A stretch of 64,000 bases of DNA, from contig JAFGHR010000124.1 in the NCBI GenBank assembly GCA_016930015.1, forward strand, positions 32,411 through 96,410. Direction: 5' to 3'. Under the pieces are notes generated by a model, which worked only from the letters and a program-made list of their open reading frames with translations, was not told the origin of the DNA and did no database searches. The DNA comes from Anaerolineae bacterium (GTDB taxonomy: Bacteria; Chloroflexota; Anaerolineae; Aggregatilineales; Aggregatilineaceae). Positions within the stretch are counted from its first letter, which is position 1. Each line of letters begins with the position of its first letter. The translations under genes and the position numbers were made by a program. Of the stretch, positions 47,600-55,981 are shown piece after piece.

Positions 47600-50500
47600 C
47601 TATCCGACGGCGTCTTCGGTCGCTTCCTCGGTCATCTCGCTGGTTTCGTCCGGCGAGAGTTCGTCAGCCGCGCCTGCATCGTCGTCGACAGTTTCTCCCG
47701 CTGAGTCCGATGAAGTGTCGGGCGCCTGTCCGGCATCCGCCGGGCCGGCATCCGCTGGCTCGACGTCGTCGCCTGACAGCCCGTCAAGAACCGGCTGCGG
47801 GTTGATACTGCCGGTAACGGCGGGCGCCGGGAAGACAAAGATTCGCGCCAGTTCGGAATCCACCACGTATACCCGGCCATCCGGCCCAATCGCCACACCG
47901 GCAGGTGATCGCAGCCCTAACACGTCTTCTTCCAGGTTATCCGGCTGGTTAAACGCGAACACCGGCTGCCCGGCGAGATCATAAACAACGATGCGGTGCC
48001 GCTCGTCCATATCCGTCACGTAGACCAGCGACCCATCAGGACTCACGGTGATAAAGGGCCGGTTGTAGGACTGGCGATTCTGGAACCACATATTTACATC
48101 CCAAACGCGCAGCGGCGACCCGTCGGCGGCGAACGTCTGTATACGCTTGTTCCAGGCTTCGGCCACGTACAGATCACCCGAAACCGGGTTGAGCGCCAGC
48201 CCGGACGGTTCATCCACCTGGCCTAACTCGGCACCCGCCCGGCCAATATCGCGGATAAATTCACCTTCGGACGTGTACACGCGCACGCGCTTGTTGCCGG
48301 TATCCGACACGTACACCGTGCCGTCAGCGGATACCACCACGTCACGCGGCCCCCAGAACGCATCCGTTGACGCGTCCTGTGACGGGATACCCTCGTGGCC
48401 CCACAGCCGCAGCAGGTCGCCATCCGGCGAAAAAACCTGCACGCGGTGATTCCACGTATCGGCCACGTAAACATTACCATCCGGCCCGACAGCCACGCCC
48501 CACGGTTGGAGCAGCGAACCCGGCTCGTTATCCCCGCCGGGGATGTTGCCGATCACGCCCATGTGTTCGCCGTCCTGGTTGAGCACCAAAACGCGGTTAC
48601 GATCCGTATCGGCGATGTACAACAAGCCCTCATCGCTGATCGCGATCCCGCGTGGGCGCACCATACCGGCTTCTTCGCCCAAAACGGCTTCGGCATACAG
48701 GTCGGTGAACACCTGATCTTCCGGATATTCCGGCTCGCGGATATCAACCGTGCTGCTGCCCACACCGGTATCCCAGACTTCGGCGGCAACACGTTTTTCG
48801 ACAAAGAAATACATCTTGTCGGATACCGGCCAGTTATTGGCGGCAAACCGTTTATCGTCCTGGCACTCGACCTTCACGGCGCTCTCACAGACGCGGCGGT
48901 TGCGCTCCCGGTCTTCTGGCGTTTCGCCCTGAGCGGCCTCAGCATCACACCGCGTTTGATTATTGTCAATACACATTGCCTGGCCGTAAACGGTATAGTC
49001 GCGGTTCAGCCAGATATCAAACAGGCCCTGGCGGAAATACGGCGCGGCGATGTTCGTATCCTCCGTGCTGAACACGTTCGCCACGCGGTCATAGTTCAGG
49101 TGGAAATATTCCTGCATCGGCCACCACAGCCGGATGTATTCGAACTCATAATAACGGTCGCCCAAAATACGGCGCACGTCGGGCGCCTTTTTGCTGCCAA
49201 CCACAACCACTTTTGCGCCATCCAATGATGACGGATCGACGCTGCCCGCTTCACCGCGCATAAACCCGTAGTTGGGATAATTGCGAAAATACCAGGTATA
49301 GGGCCACGAGGACTCGTCATCGTACACAATGCGCATATCCGCGCCCTCGTTCGTAATCTCCGCGATGCGGTCGATCTCGTTCAGCACCGTTTTGATCGCC
49401 GGTCCCGCATGCGCATACACCAGGTATTCGGTCGCGTAATCGTAGTTGATGAAGCTCGCCATGATCGCGGCCCGCAGCGTGAGCACGCCCAGCAGCACCG
49501 CACCAGCGACAATCGCGGTGCGGCCCAACTGGTTCAGTCCCATCCGGCGGCCAAAGCGCCCGGTCAGATACAGGGCACCGGCCAGGACCAGCAGCGCGGC
49601 CAGCCAGTTTCCGCTGGCGGCCAGTTCTACCGGTGTGCGCCCCGTGAACGGCGGTTCCTGGCCCCACAACTGGGTCGTGATCTGCGCGAGCGCCACAAAC
49701 ACCAGCGGCATCGCCACCAGCAGTACCAACCAGCCACCCTGGCGCAGCGTATCACGGTTCAAACCGTTCACCACGCGGCCCAACCACCACCCGGAAAGCA
49801 GGATCAGCGGCACGGTGAGATGGGTTGTCAGCCACGGCATTTTTTCGCCAGCCACCGTCAGCCCGAACAGGATCATGATCGCCCAGTAGCCGATCAACCC
49901 GATAAACGGCAGCGAGCCGATCCATTCGGGATTGTCGTTCATGCGTTCGCGGTCTTCGTCCACGCTGAAGGGGCGGAACAACCAGCCCGGCGCGTCCGCA
50001 TAATGTACCAAACTAACCGCGCCCGTCATTGCGTCTGCGTCCGTGTCAGCTTCGCCAGGATCAGCCGCCGCGCGTACATCGGTGCGCGCCCGCACTGACG
50101 TGCGGTTCAACGCCGCGACCTGTGTTTGTGCGGCAGTGTCACCGACCGGCGCGTCATCTGCGAGCCTGCCGTAAGGCGCGAGGGCTTCCGGCTGTGGTTC
50201 AGCAGCAGCGCGATCCCGCCGCCAACGCCACAACCCGCACATGCCCGTTATCCCGGCGCACATCGCGCCGATCATGGGCAAAAACTCGTATACCGAAAGC
50301 TGCGTGAAGAGATAATAATACTGCGGCTGGCTGCCGCGCCGAACCCCTTGTTGGGCCAGCCAATAACCCAGCGACCCGACCATACCCGTTGCCAGCCCGT
50401 ACTGGTTGCTGAACACCGTCGTGAAGAAAAACGCGAACAGGCCGATAAATATCGCGCCCGCCGGAAGCCAGCGCTTCCAGTTCCACGACAGGCCAACCGT

Positions 50501-52195
50501 GATCGCGACCAGCGCAAACGGGACAAAGCCCGCCACCGCCGCCCGCAGGGTGTCTTCACCTGCCGGGTTGGACGGGCTGTATTCTTCCAGGTCGTAACCC
50601 GCCCAATACAGCGGGAACGCCGCCAGCCAGGGCAAGATCAACGTCCCGACGACGATCAGAACGTCAAACACCGGCTGCCGGTCGAAAAAGTCCCACCACG
50701 AGGTCAGGAAACGTGTCGCCAGCACACTGATCACAATCCCGGCGCACATGATCCACGCGATCCAGATCGGCGTATTGTTGTAATCGTCTTCGATACCGTT
50801 GCTGGCCTCATCCGGATCGGCGGCAAACGGCTGGTCGCCGGTATCCTCAACAAAACTGCGCCGCTCGAACGCAACCAGCACACTCATCACCAGCAGCGCC
50901 AACAGCAGCACGATCAACAGTTCGCGCCGGGGCAGCGGAATCCGGCCCGGATAAATAAATACGGCGCTCATGAACAGCAGGAACAACACGGCCAGCACCG
51001 GCGCCATCACCCACGTGAGCAGCCGCACAAACATCGCGTCATCCAGAGTGGTCGCGACAGCGTATTCTTTGGTGACGTTGGCGCCATAGTTCCGGTCATT
51101 TTCACTCATGACCGTTTGCGCTTCCCAGACGGTATCCGGCTTGATCACGTCCATCACGATCACAATCAGCAGCGCCAGGATTCCGCCAATGATCGCCGCC
51201 GCCAGGATCACGTAGAACGCCGAACGGCCATGCGCCAATCCGCGCATGATCGCCCCGGCTAACCCGTCGCGGCGTTTTCCCGACGACAACATGTTCCGCA
51301 AAAAACCCGAACCGGCCAGGGGGAGATACAGCAGCACAAACAGCGGCACCTGGAACCACAACGCGGACGGTATCCAGAAGGTGGCCGCCAGCAAAAAGCG
51401 CAGCAGTGCCCCCAGCGACCACGCCGCGACCGCGACCAGCCCCAACAGGATCACGTGACCGGCAAGCGTTTGCAGCGGGGGGGCACGCCAATCGATCTGG
51501 CCCGCATCGGGACGGCTGACACCCACGTCCTGAAGCATACGCAGCAGCCAGAACAGCGTCAGAAAACTGCCAAAGATCGCGATGTAGATAAACGCCACTT
51601 CTTTTGACGCCAGCATCGCCACCAGCGCTCCCGCCAGCACCCATAACCAGATCGACTGGCGCGGGCGCTTGCCGTCGATATATTGCAGCAGCGCGTATAA
51701 CAGCAGGATCGAGAAAAAGATCAACGGGATATCGTGGCGGATATACCGGCTGTAGTACAACAACTGCGGCGATATCAACAGCAGCGCCGCCGTGATCACC
51801 GCGCCGGTTTTGCCCAGCCAACGCCGGAACACGAGCGGCGACATCACGATCAGCACGCCTAACAGCGTGGGATAAATACGTGATGTAAAGTCGGTATCGC
51901 CAAACAGGAAGTACGACAGCGCCGTCATGTGAAACAGCAGCGGACCATGCATCAACGGCGTGTGGCTGAACTCGCCAAACTCGTACAGCCGCCACGAATA
52001 ATAGGTGTGCAGGCTCTCATCATGACTCATGACACGCGTGCCCAAGTCGGCGAAGCGGGTTACCAGCGCCACAACCAGGATCACCGCATAAGCGACGATC
52101 TCCCAGTTGAGCAGGTAACTGCGCGTCAGGATCGCGTTTAACGCGTGTTCCCGCGAGTCGTCGGGGGCCGGGTAGGTCTGTTCGACTGTTGCCAT
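47600..52195 (-). CDS. Agl23-like (TIGR03663-type) multi-TM protein with C-terminal NHL-repeat beta-propeller
   Basis: RFADLGTRVMSHDESLHTYYSWRLYEFGEFSHTPLMHGPLLFHMTALSYFLFGDTDFTSRIYP; C-terminal NHL repeats (GVAVGPDGNVYVADTWNHRVQVFSPDGDLL x5-6). Confidence 0.85.
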   Translation of the reverse strand: MATVEQTYPAPDDSREHALNAILTRSYLLNWEIVAYAVILVVALVTRFADLGTRVMSHDESLHTYYSWRLYEFGEFSHTPLMHGPLLFHMTALSYFLFGDTDFTSRIYPTLLGVLIVMSPLVFRRWLGKTGAVITAALLLISPQLLYYSRYIRHDIPLIFFSILLLYALLQYIDGKRPRQSIWLWVLAGALVAMLASKEVAFIYIAIFGSFLTLFWLLRMLQDVGVSRPDAGQIDWRAPPLQTLAGHVILLGLVAVAAWSLGALLRFLLAATFWIPSALWFQVPLFVLLYLPLAGSGFLRNMLSSGKRRDGLAGAIMRGLAHGRSAFYVILAAAIIGGILALLIVIVMDVIKPDTVWEAQTVMSENDRNYGANVTKEYAVATTLDDAMFVRLLTWVMAPVLAVLFLLFMSAVFIYPGRIPLPRRELLIVLLLALLVMSVLVAFERRSFVEDTGDQPFAADPDEASNGIEDDYNNTPIWIAWIMCAGIVISVLATRFLTSWWDFFDRQPVFDVLIVVGTLILPWLAAFPLYWAGYDLEEYSPSNPAGEDTLRAAVAGFVPFALVAITVGLSWNWKRWLPAGAIFIGLFAFFFTTVFSNQYGLATGMVGSLGYWLAQQGVRRGSQPQYYYLFTQLSVYEFLPMIGAMCAGITGMCGLWRWRRDRAAAEPQPEALAPYGRLADDAPVGDTAAQTQVAALNRTSVRARTDVRAAADPGEADTDADAMTGAVSLVHYADAPGWLFRPFSVDEDRERMNDNPEWIGSLPFIGLIGYWAIMILFGLTVAGEKMPWLTTHLTVPLILLSGWWLGRVVNGLNRDTLRQGGWLVLLVAMPLVFVALAQITTQLWGQEPPFTGRTPVELAASGNWLAALLVLAGALYLTGRFGRRMGLNQLGRTAIVAGAVLLGVLTLRAAIMASFINYDYATEYLVYAHAGPAIKTVLNEIDRIAEITNEGADMRIVYDDESSWPYTWYFRNYPNYGFMRGEAGSVDPSSLDGAKVVVVGSKKAPDVRRILGDRYYEFEYIRLWWPMQEYFHLNYDRVANVFSTEDTNIAAPYFRQGLFDIWLNRDYTVYGQAMCIDNNQTRCDAEAAQGETPEDRERNRRVCESAVKVECQDDKRFAANNWPVSDKMYFFVEKRVAAEVWDTGVGSSTVDIREPEYPEDQVFTDLYAEAVLGEEAGMVRPRGIAISDEGLLYIADTDRNRVLVLNQDGEHMGVIGNIPGGDNEPGSLLQPWGVAVGPDGNVYVADTWNHRVQVFSPDGDLLRLWGHEGIPSQDASTDAFWGPRDVVVSADGTVYVSDTGNKRVRVYTSEGEFIRDIGRAGAELGQVDEPSGLALNPVSGDLYVAEAWNKRIQTFAADGSPLRVWDVNMWFQNRQSYNRPFITVSPDGSLVYVTDMDERHRIVVYDLAGQPVFAFNQPDNLEEDVLGLRSPAGVAIGPDGRVYVVDSELARIFVFPAPAVTGSINPQPVLDGLSGDDVEPADAGPADAGQAPDTSSDSAGETVDDDAGAADELSPDETSEMTEEATEDAVG

Positions 52196-52255
52196 ACGCT
52201 CTATATCTCGCTTAAACACACAACCGGGGCGGGGAATCTGCCGCTTCCGGCCCTG

Positions 52256-52696
52256 TTAAAATAGCTTCACAAAACGATAGCCGGTCTTGTCATAACCGAG
52301 CCGTTCATAAAACAAGTGCGCTTCGTCTTTGCGCCCGAAACCACTGACTAAAAACACGCCAACACAGCCCGCGTCACGCGCCGCCTGTTCGGCAAAATCC
52401 ATCAGGGCACGGCCTACACCGTTCCGGCGCACGCTGGCATCGGTGACAAGGACCGACACTTCCATATAACGGCTGGCGTGCACGATTCGCTCACGCAGAC
52501 GCAGGCACAAAAAACCAACGACCTGACCATCCAGTTCAGCCACGTAAAACCAGTCGATAGGACTGCCCGCCACAAACTCAAAACGATTCTGCATGTCCCC
52601 GGCGCTGAACGGCTTCCCGGTAAGCTGGCTGATCAAACCGCGCACCGGTTCATTATCCGCTACAGTCATGTCACGAATCAACACGGCCACAACCAA
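52256..52696 (-). CDS. GNAT family N-acetyltransferase
   Basis: LVTDASVRRNGVGRALMDFAEQAARDAGCVGVFLVSGFGRKDEAHLFYERLGY. Confidence 0.9.
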   Translation of the reverse strand: MVVAVLIRDMTVADNEPVRGLISQLTGKPFSAGDMQNRFEFVAGSPIDWFYVAELDGQVVGFLCLRLRERIVHASRYMEVSVLVTDASVRRNGVGRALMDFAEQAARDAGCVGVFLVSGFGRKDEAHLFYERLGYDKTGYRFVKLF

Positions 52697-52720
52697 TTTC
52701 CTCCCGCGCGCCCAAAACCG

Positions 52721-53308
52721 CTACGGCTGAGCGCCCAGCGGCGCATCCGGTGATACCGTCGCCTGGGGCATCGGGGCCGGGCTGGCGCCCACATTAAACA
52801 CATAGGCGACGGTGGCCTGCGGTACGGAATCATCCACGCTGGCCGCGTTATTGGCTTGCTCTGACGCCACTTCGCGCGCCTCATCCGTCACGCCGGGCGT
52901 GGGTGACGCGGTTGCCGCGAACACATTCGGGCGCGGCTGTTGGGGTGCCGCCTCCACGCGCGAATCGTTGTTTGTCAGCAGTGGGAGCGCAACGGCCACC
53001 AGCAGGATCATGGCCAGCACCATGCTGATCCCTGGCAGCCACGACGACCGGTCAATAGTTGAGCGGCGCGGCGGCTCGCTCACCTGCTGCCAGACACCGG
53101 CCCATACGTGCGCCAACTGGCCGGGGCGCGGCTGCCCGAAAAGGGGCATTTCGCGGCGCAGGTCGGCGGCCATCCGTTCTTCACGCACGAGCGCCGCCCG
53201 GCAGCGGGAACACATCCGGACATGGTTGACCACGCGGGCACGCTGTGCCGGTCGCAGTTGGCCATGAACATAACGAGTCAGAAGATGGGTAACGTGACGG
53301 CTTTGCAT
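52721..53308 (-). CDS. anti-sigma factor with zinc-finger (zf-HC2-like) N-terminus and one TM
   Basis: HVTHLLTRYVHGQLRPAQRARVVNHVRMCSRCRAAL; TM WLPGISMVLAMILLVAVALPLL; immediately downstream of sigma gene. Confidence 0.82.
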   Translation of the reverse strand: MQSRHVTHLLTRYVHGQLRPAQRARVVNHVRMCSRCRAALVREERMAADLRREMPLFGQPRPGQLAHVWAGVWQQVSEPPRRSTIDRSSWLPGISMVLAMILLVAVALPLLTNNDSRVEAAPQQPRPNVFAATASPTPGVTDEAREVASEQANNAASVDDSVPQATVAYVFNVGASPAPMPQATVSPDAPLGAQP

Positions 53309-53318
53309 GGTATCTGTT

Positions 53319-53954
53319 CTAAATGCTCCACAATTCTTCTAACGCGGCGCGGTCGGCAGTGCTCATCGCGTTGCGCAGTTGTTCGTGCGCCAGCCGAATC
53401 CGGCTCTCAGCGGTTTTTTGCGGGCAGCCGATGACCTCGGCCATCTCGCGGTACGTCAACCCCTGGCCGTAGCGCAGCGCGACGGCTTCGCGCAGCCGGG
53501 GTGACAGCGTGTGCAGCGCACATCCCAGCGCCTCACGCACATCTTGCCATGCCGCCTGTGTTTCCGGCGACTCGTCCGCGGGGGTCGCCGGTTCGATGCC
53601 CACGTTGAACAGCGTGGTCAGCGCCACGGTAGGCAGCCACTTACGGCGGCGGGCGTTCCGGCAGCGGCTGATCGTGATCATCGACAGCCAGGTGCGAAAC
53701 GCGGCCCGGTCCGGATCATAACGGTCCAGGTTGCGAAAGGCGTACACCATCGATTCCTGTAGCACGTCTTCGGCATCCTGCGCGACCAGCAGCACACTAT
53801 ACGCCAGCCGGTACATGCCGGGCGCGTACCGGTCGTATAACGCCGCATACGCCACCTGGTCGCCGTTGAGACACCGGGCGATCAGGTCCGGCAGGTCAGG
53901 ACCATTCGCCGACCGGCTTTTTGTGTCTGGTTGGGCGTGTTGTGGTTGTGTCAT
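53319..53954 (-). CDS. ECF-subfamily RNA polymerase sigma factor
   Basis: YDRYAPGMYRLAYSVLLVAQDAEDVLQESMVYAFRNLDRYDPDRAAFRTWLSMITISRCRNARRR; LSPRLREAVALRYGQGLTYREMAEVIGCPQKTAESRI. Confidence 0.93.
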   Translation of the reverse strand: MTQPQHAQPDTKSRSANGPDLPDLIARCLNGDQVAYAALYDRYAPGMYRLAYSVLLVAQDAEDVLQESMVYAFRNLDRYDPDRAAFRTWLSMITISRCRNARRRKWLPTVALTTLFNVGIEPATPADESPETQAAWQDVREALGCALHTLSPRLREAVALRYGQGLTYREMAEVIGCPQKTAESRIRLAHEQLRNAMSTADRAALEELWSI

Positions 53955-53980
53955 ATCAAGTAGTACACCCCTGCCCCCCG

Positions 53981-55966
53981 TTATTCCTCAGTCAAGCGTT
54001 CGACGCCGTAAATATCAAGCTGAACCCATAATACGAGATGTCCGATCACGTCGGGCTTTCGCAGTGAATCGCTGCGGTAATACCACATCAGCGCATCGCG
54101 CCACGAGAGTTCGTCCAGGTCCCAGGTGCGGCGCGTGATCAGGTCCTTGCCAATATATGACGCGCCCATGACCGGTTCCGGTTCCACAAACGGCGCCAGC
54201 ACCGCCGACGTGTTAACCTCCGGGCCGAGCGCGTCCACAAACACCGCGTTCGGATAGTCGCGCAGCACCCACGCCAGCGCACCATCGGAAGGCACCAGGG
54301 CCGTGACCGGCATCAGGTTCGGTTCGCCGGTATCACGCAGGCTCATTTCGCGCAGCGAATCACGCAGTTCGTGCACGTCACCCGTCACCGGACGTATATA
54401 CCACAACTCGCGCGGATCGTCCCAGTTATCATATGCCGCCCGCCAGCCTTCGCCCGCGCCCAACAGCATCAGGAATACCAGCGTACCCAGCGCCAGCCCG
54501 TACCACGAGGTCCGCGCACCCCACAGACTGCCGACCAGGAAGTACAACACGCCGACCAGCATCAGCACCAGCGACGTGATCAGCAAACGGAGCTGAATAT
54601 TGCCGAGCACATACGAAAAAACCGGGATATCCTGAATGATGGTCGCGTCGGGATCGGTTGTGCTGCGGCTGTAGATGTCTTCGAGCAGTTTACGCGCCAC
54701 CTTGTTCGCGTCGTCGATGCCCACCGGCAGATCGGTCAGCAGCAGTTTGCCCAGCATGAGCAGGCTCATGCCAACCGCCAGCCATAACAAAAGCGTGATC
54801 AGCGCGTGCGCCAATACGCCCCACTCCGGCACATCCCACAACATATCGGGGCGCTCGGTGATCCAGCGCGTGATCATCAGCCCGACCAGCATCGTCAGCG
54901 GCATCACGATCCACAGCGCGTGAGCCGCCGCTGCCCCGCCGTAGGCCAGCGCCCACACCAATCCAGCCAAAAACCAGCCGACCAGCACCCGCTCGAAGAA
55001 ACTGCCAAAACGCACCGCGCGGTAACACGCGACCAGGCCGAACAACACGATCCCGATCTCGTAACGCAGCGCAACCAGCAGCGGGTACGCGACCGGCGCG
55101 CCGTCCAGCAGATCAACAAAGCCCCTGATCCCGGTCCAGAGCGCCTGTCCGACCGAGGTCAAACCGGACGGCAGCCAGAACATACCCGTACCGACCAGGA
55201 CCACCGCCAGCCCGGCAGCAAAAACGCCCATCGACCAGGGCCACGTCGCCCACAGATCACGGATCGCGCGGATCACGTGCGCGTCCGGATCATCTTCCGT
55301 CAGCCACGCGAACAACACGCCAAACACCAGCGCGAGCAGCGTCAACAATCCCGCCGGTTCGGCCAAAAAGATCAGCGCGCCAAAACCAGCCGTGGCCGCG
55401 ATACCATACGCCTGTTGGCGTGTTTCGTAAAAACGCAGCACCAGCCACGGCCCGATCACGGCCAGCAGCATACTCCAGATCACCGGGCTGAGCGTGCGCG
55501 AGGCCAGCACACCCACCGGCGACAGCGTCAGCAGCAGCGACATGATCAGCGGCGGCAGCGGCTTGAGATAACGCCGCCACAAGACCGGCGACAGGGCCAG
55601 CAGCACCCCGCCAAGCGCCACCGGCAGCCGCGCCGCGGCGGCTCCCACCGGCATGAGCGTGAACCCGATCACGTTGAGCAAAAACGTCAGCGGGCTGTGC
55701 GGAACAAGCGCCTCGCCCGGCGCCTGTGTATCCACCACGCGCACAGCGGCCAGCGCCTCACGCGCTTCGGCGTCATTGAGCGGCGCAGCGCCTAACTGCG
55801 CAAATCGCAGCGCCAGCGCCAGCAGCGCCAGCACCACGTACAGCACAATTTCTAACGTGATGCGCACGTTCAGCACAGGTTCAGCGCGTGCCGGAGTATT
55901 TTCGGCGGCCCCCGCCGGGGTGTTTCCGGTGGACAGAGACGCCGCATTATTCGCTGTCAGTGCCAT
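53981..55966 (-). CDS. multi-TM GT-C/Agl23-like membrane protein
   Basis: LRFAQLGAAPLNDAEAREALAAVRVVDTQAPGEALVPHSPLTFLLNVIGFTLMPVGAAAARLPVALGGVLLALSPVLWRRYL. Confidence 0.7.
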   Translation of the reverse strand: MALTANNAASLSTGNTPAGAAENTPARAEPVLNVRITLEIVLYVVLALLALALRFAQLGAAPLNDAEAREALAAVRVVDTQAPGEALVPHSPLTFLLNVIGFTLMPVGAAAARLPVALGGVLLALSPVLWRRYLKPLPPLIMSLLLTLSPVGVLASRTLSPVIWSMLLAVIGPWLVLRFYETRQQAYGIAATAGFGALIFLAEPAGLLTLLALVFGVLFAWLTEDDPDAHVIRAIRDLWATWPWSMGVFAAGLAVVLVGTGMFWLPSGLTSVGQALWTGIRGFVDLLDGAPVAYPLLVALRYEIGIVLFGLVACYRAVRFGSFFERVLVGWFLAGLVWALAYGGAAAAHALWIVMPLTMLVGLMITRWITERPDMLWDVPEWGVLAHALITLLLWLAVGMSLLMLGKLLLTDLPVGIDDANKVARKLLEDIYSRSTTDPDATIIQDIPVFSYVLGNIQLRLLITSLVLMLVGVLYFLVGSLWGARTSWYGLALGTLVFLMLLGAGEGWRAAYDNWDDPRELWYIRPVTGDVHELRDSLREMSLRDTGEPNLMPVTALVPSDGALAWVLRDYPNAVFVDALGPEVNTSAVLAPFVEPEPVMGASYIGKDLITRRTWDLDELSWRDALMWYYRSDSLRKPDVIGHLVLWVQLDIYGVERLTEE

Positions 55967-55981
55967 GACTCGTTCCTACCC

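Noticed and set aside
54806-55795. 329-aa plus-strand ORF opposite a GT-C gene
   Set aside because: Gln/Arg/His-rich translation typical of the reverse of a hydrophobic protein
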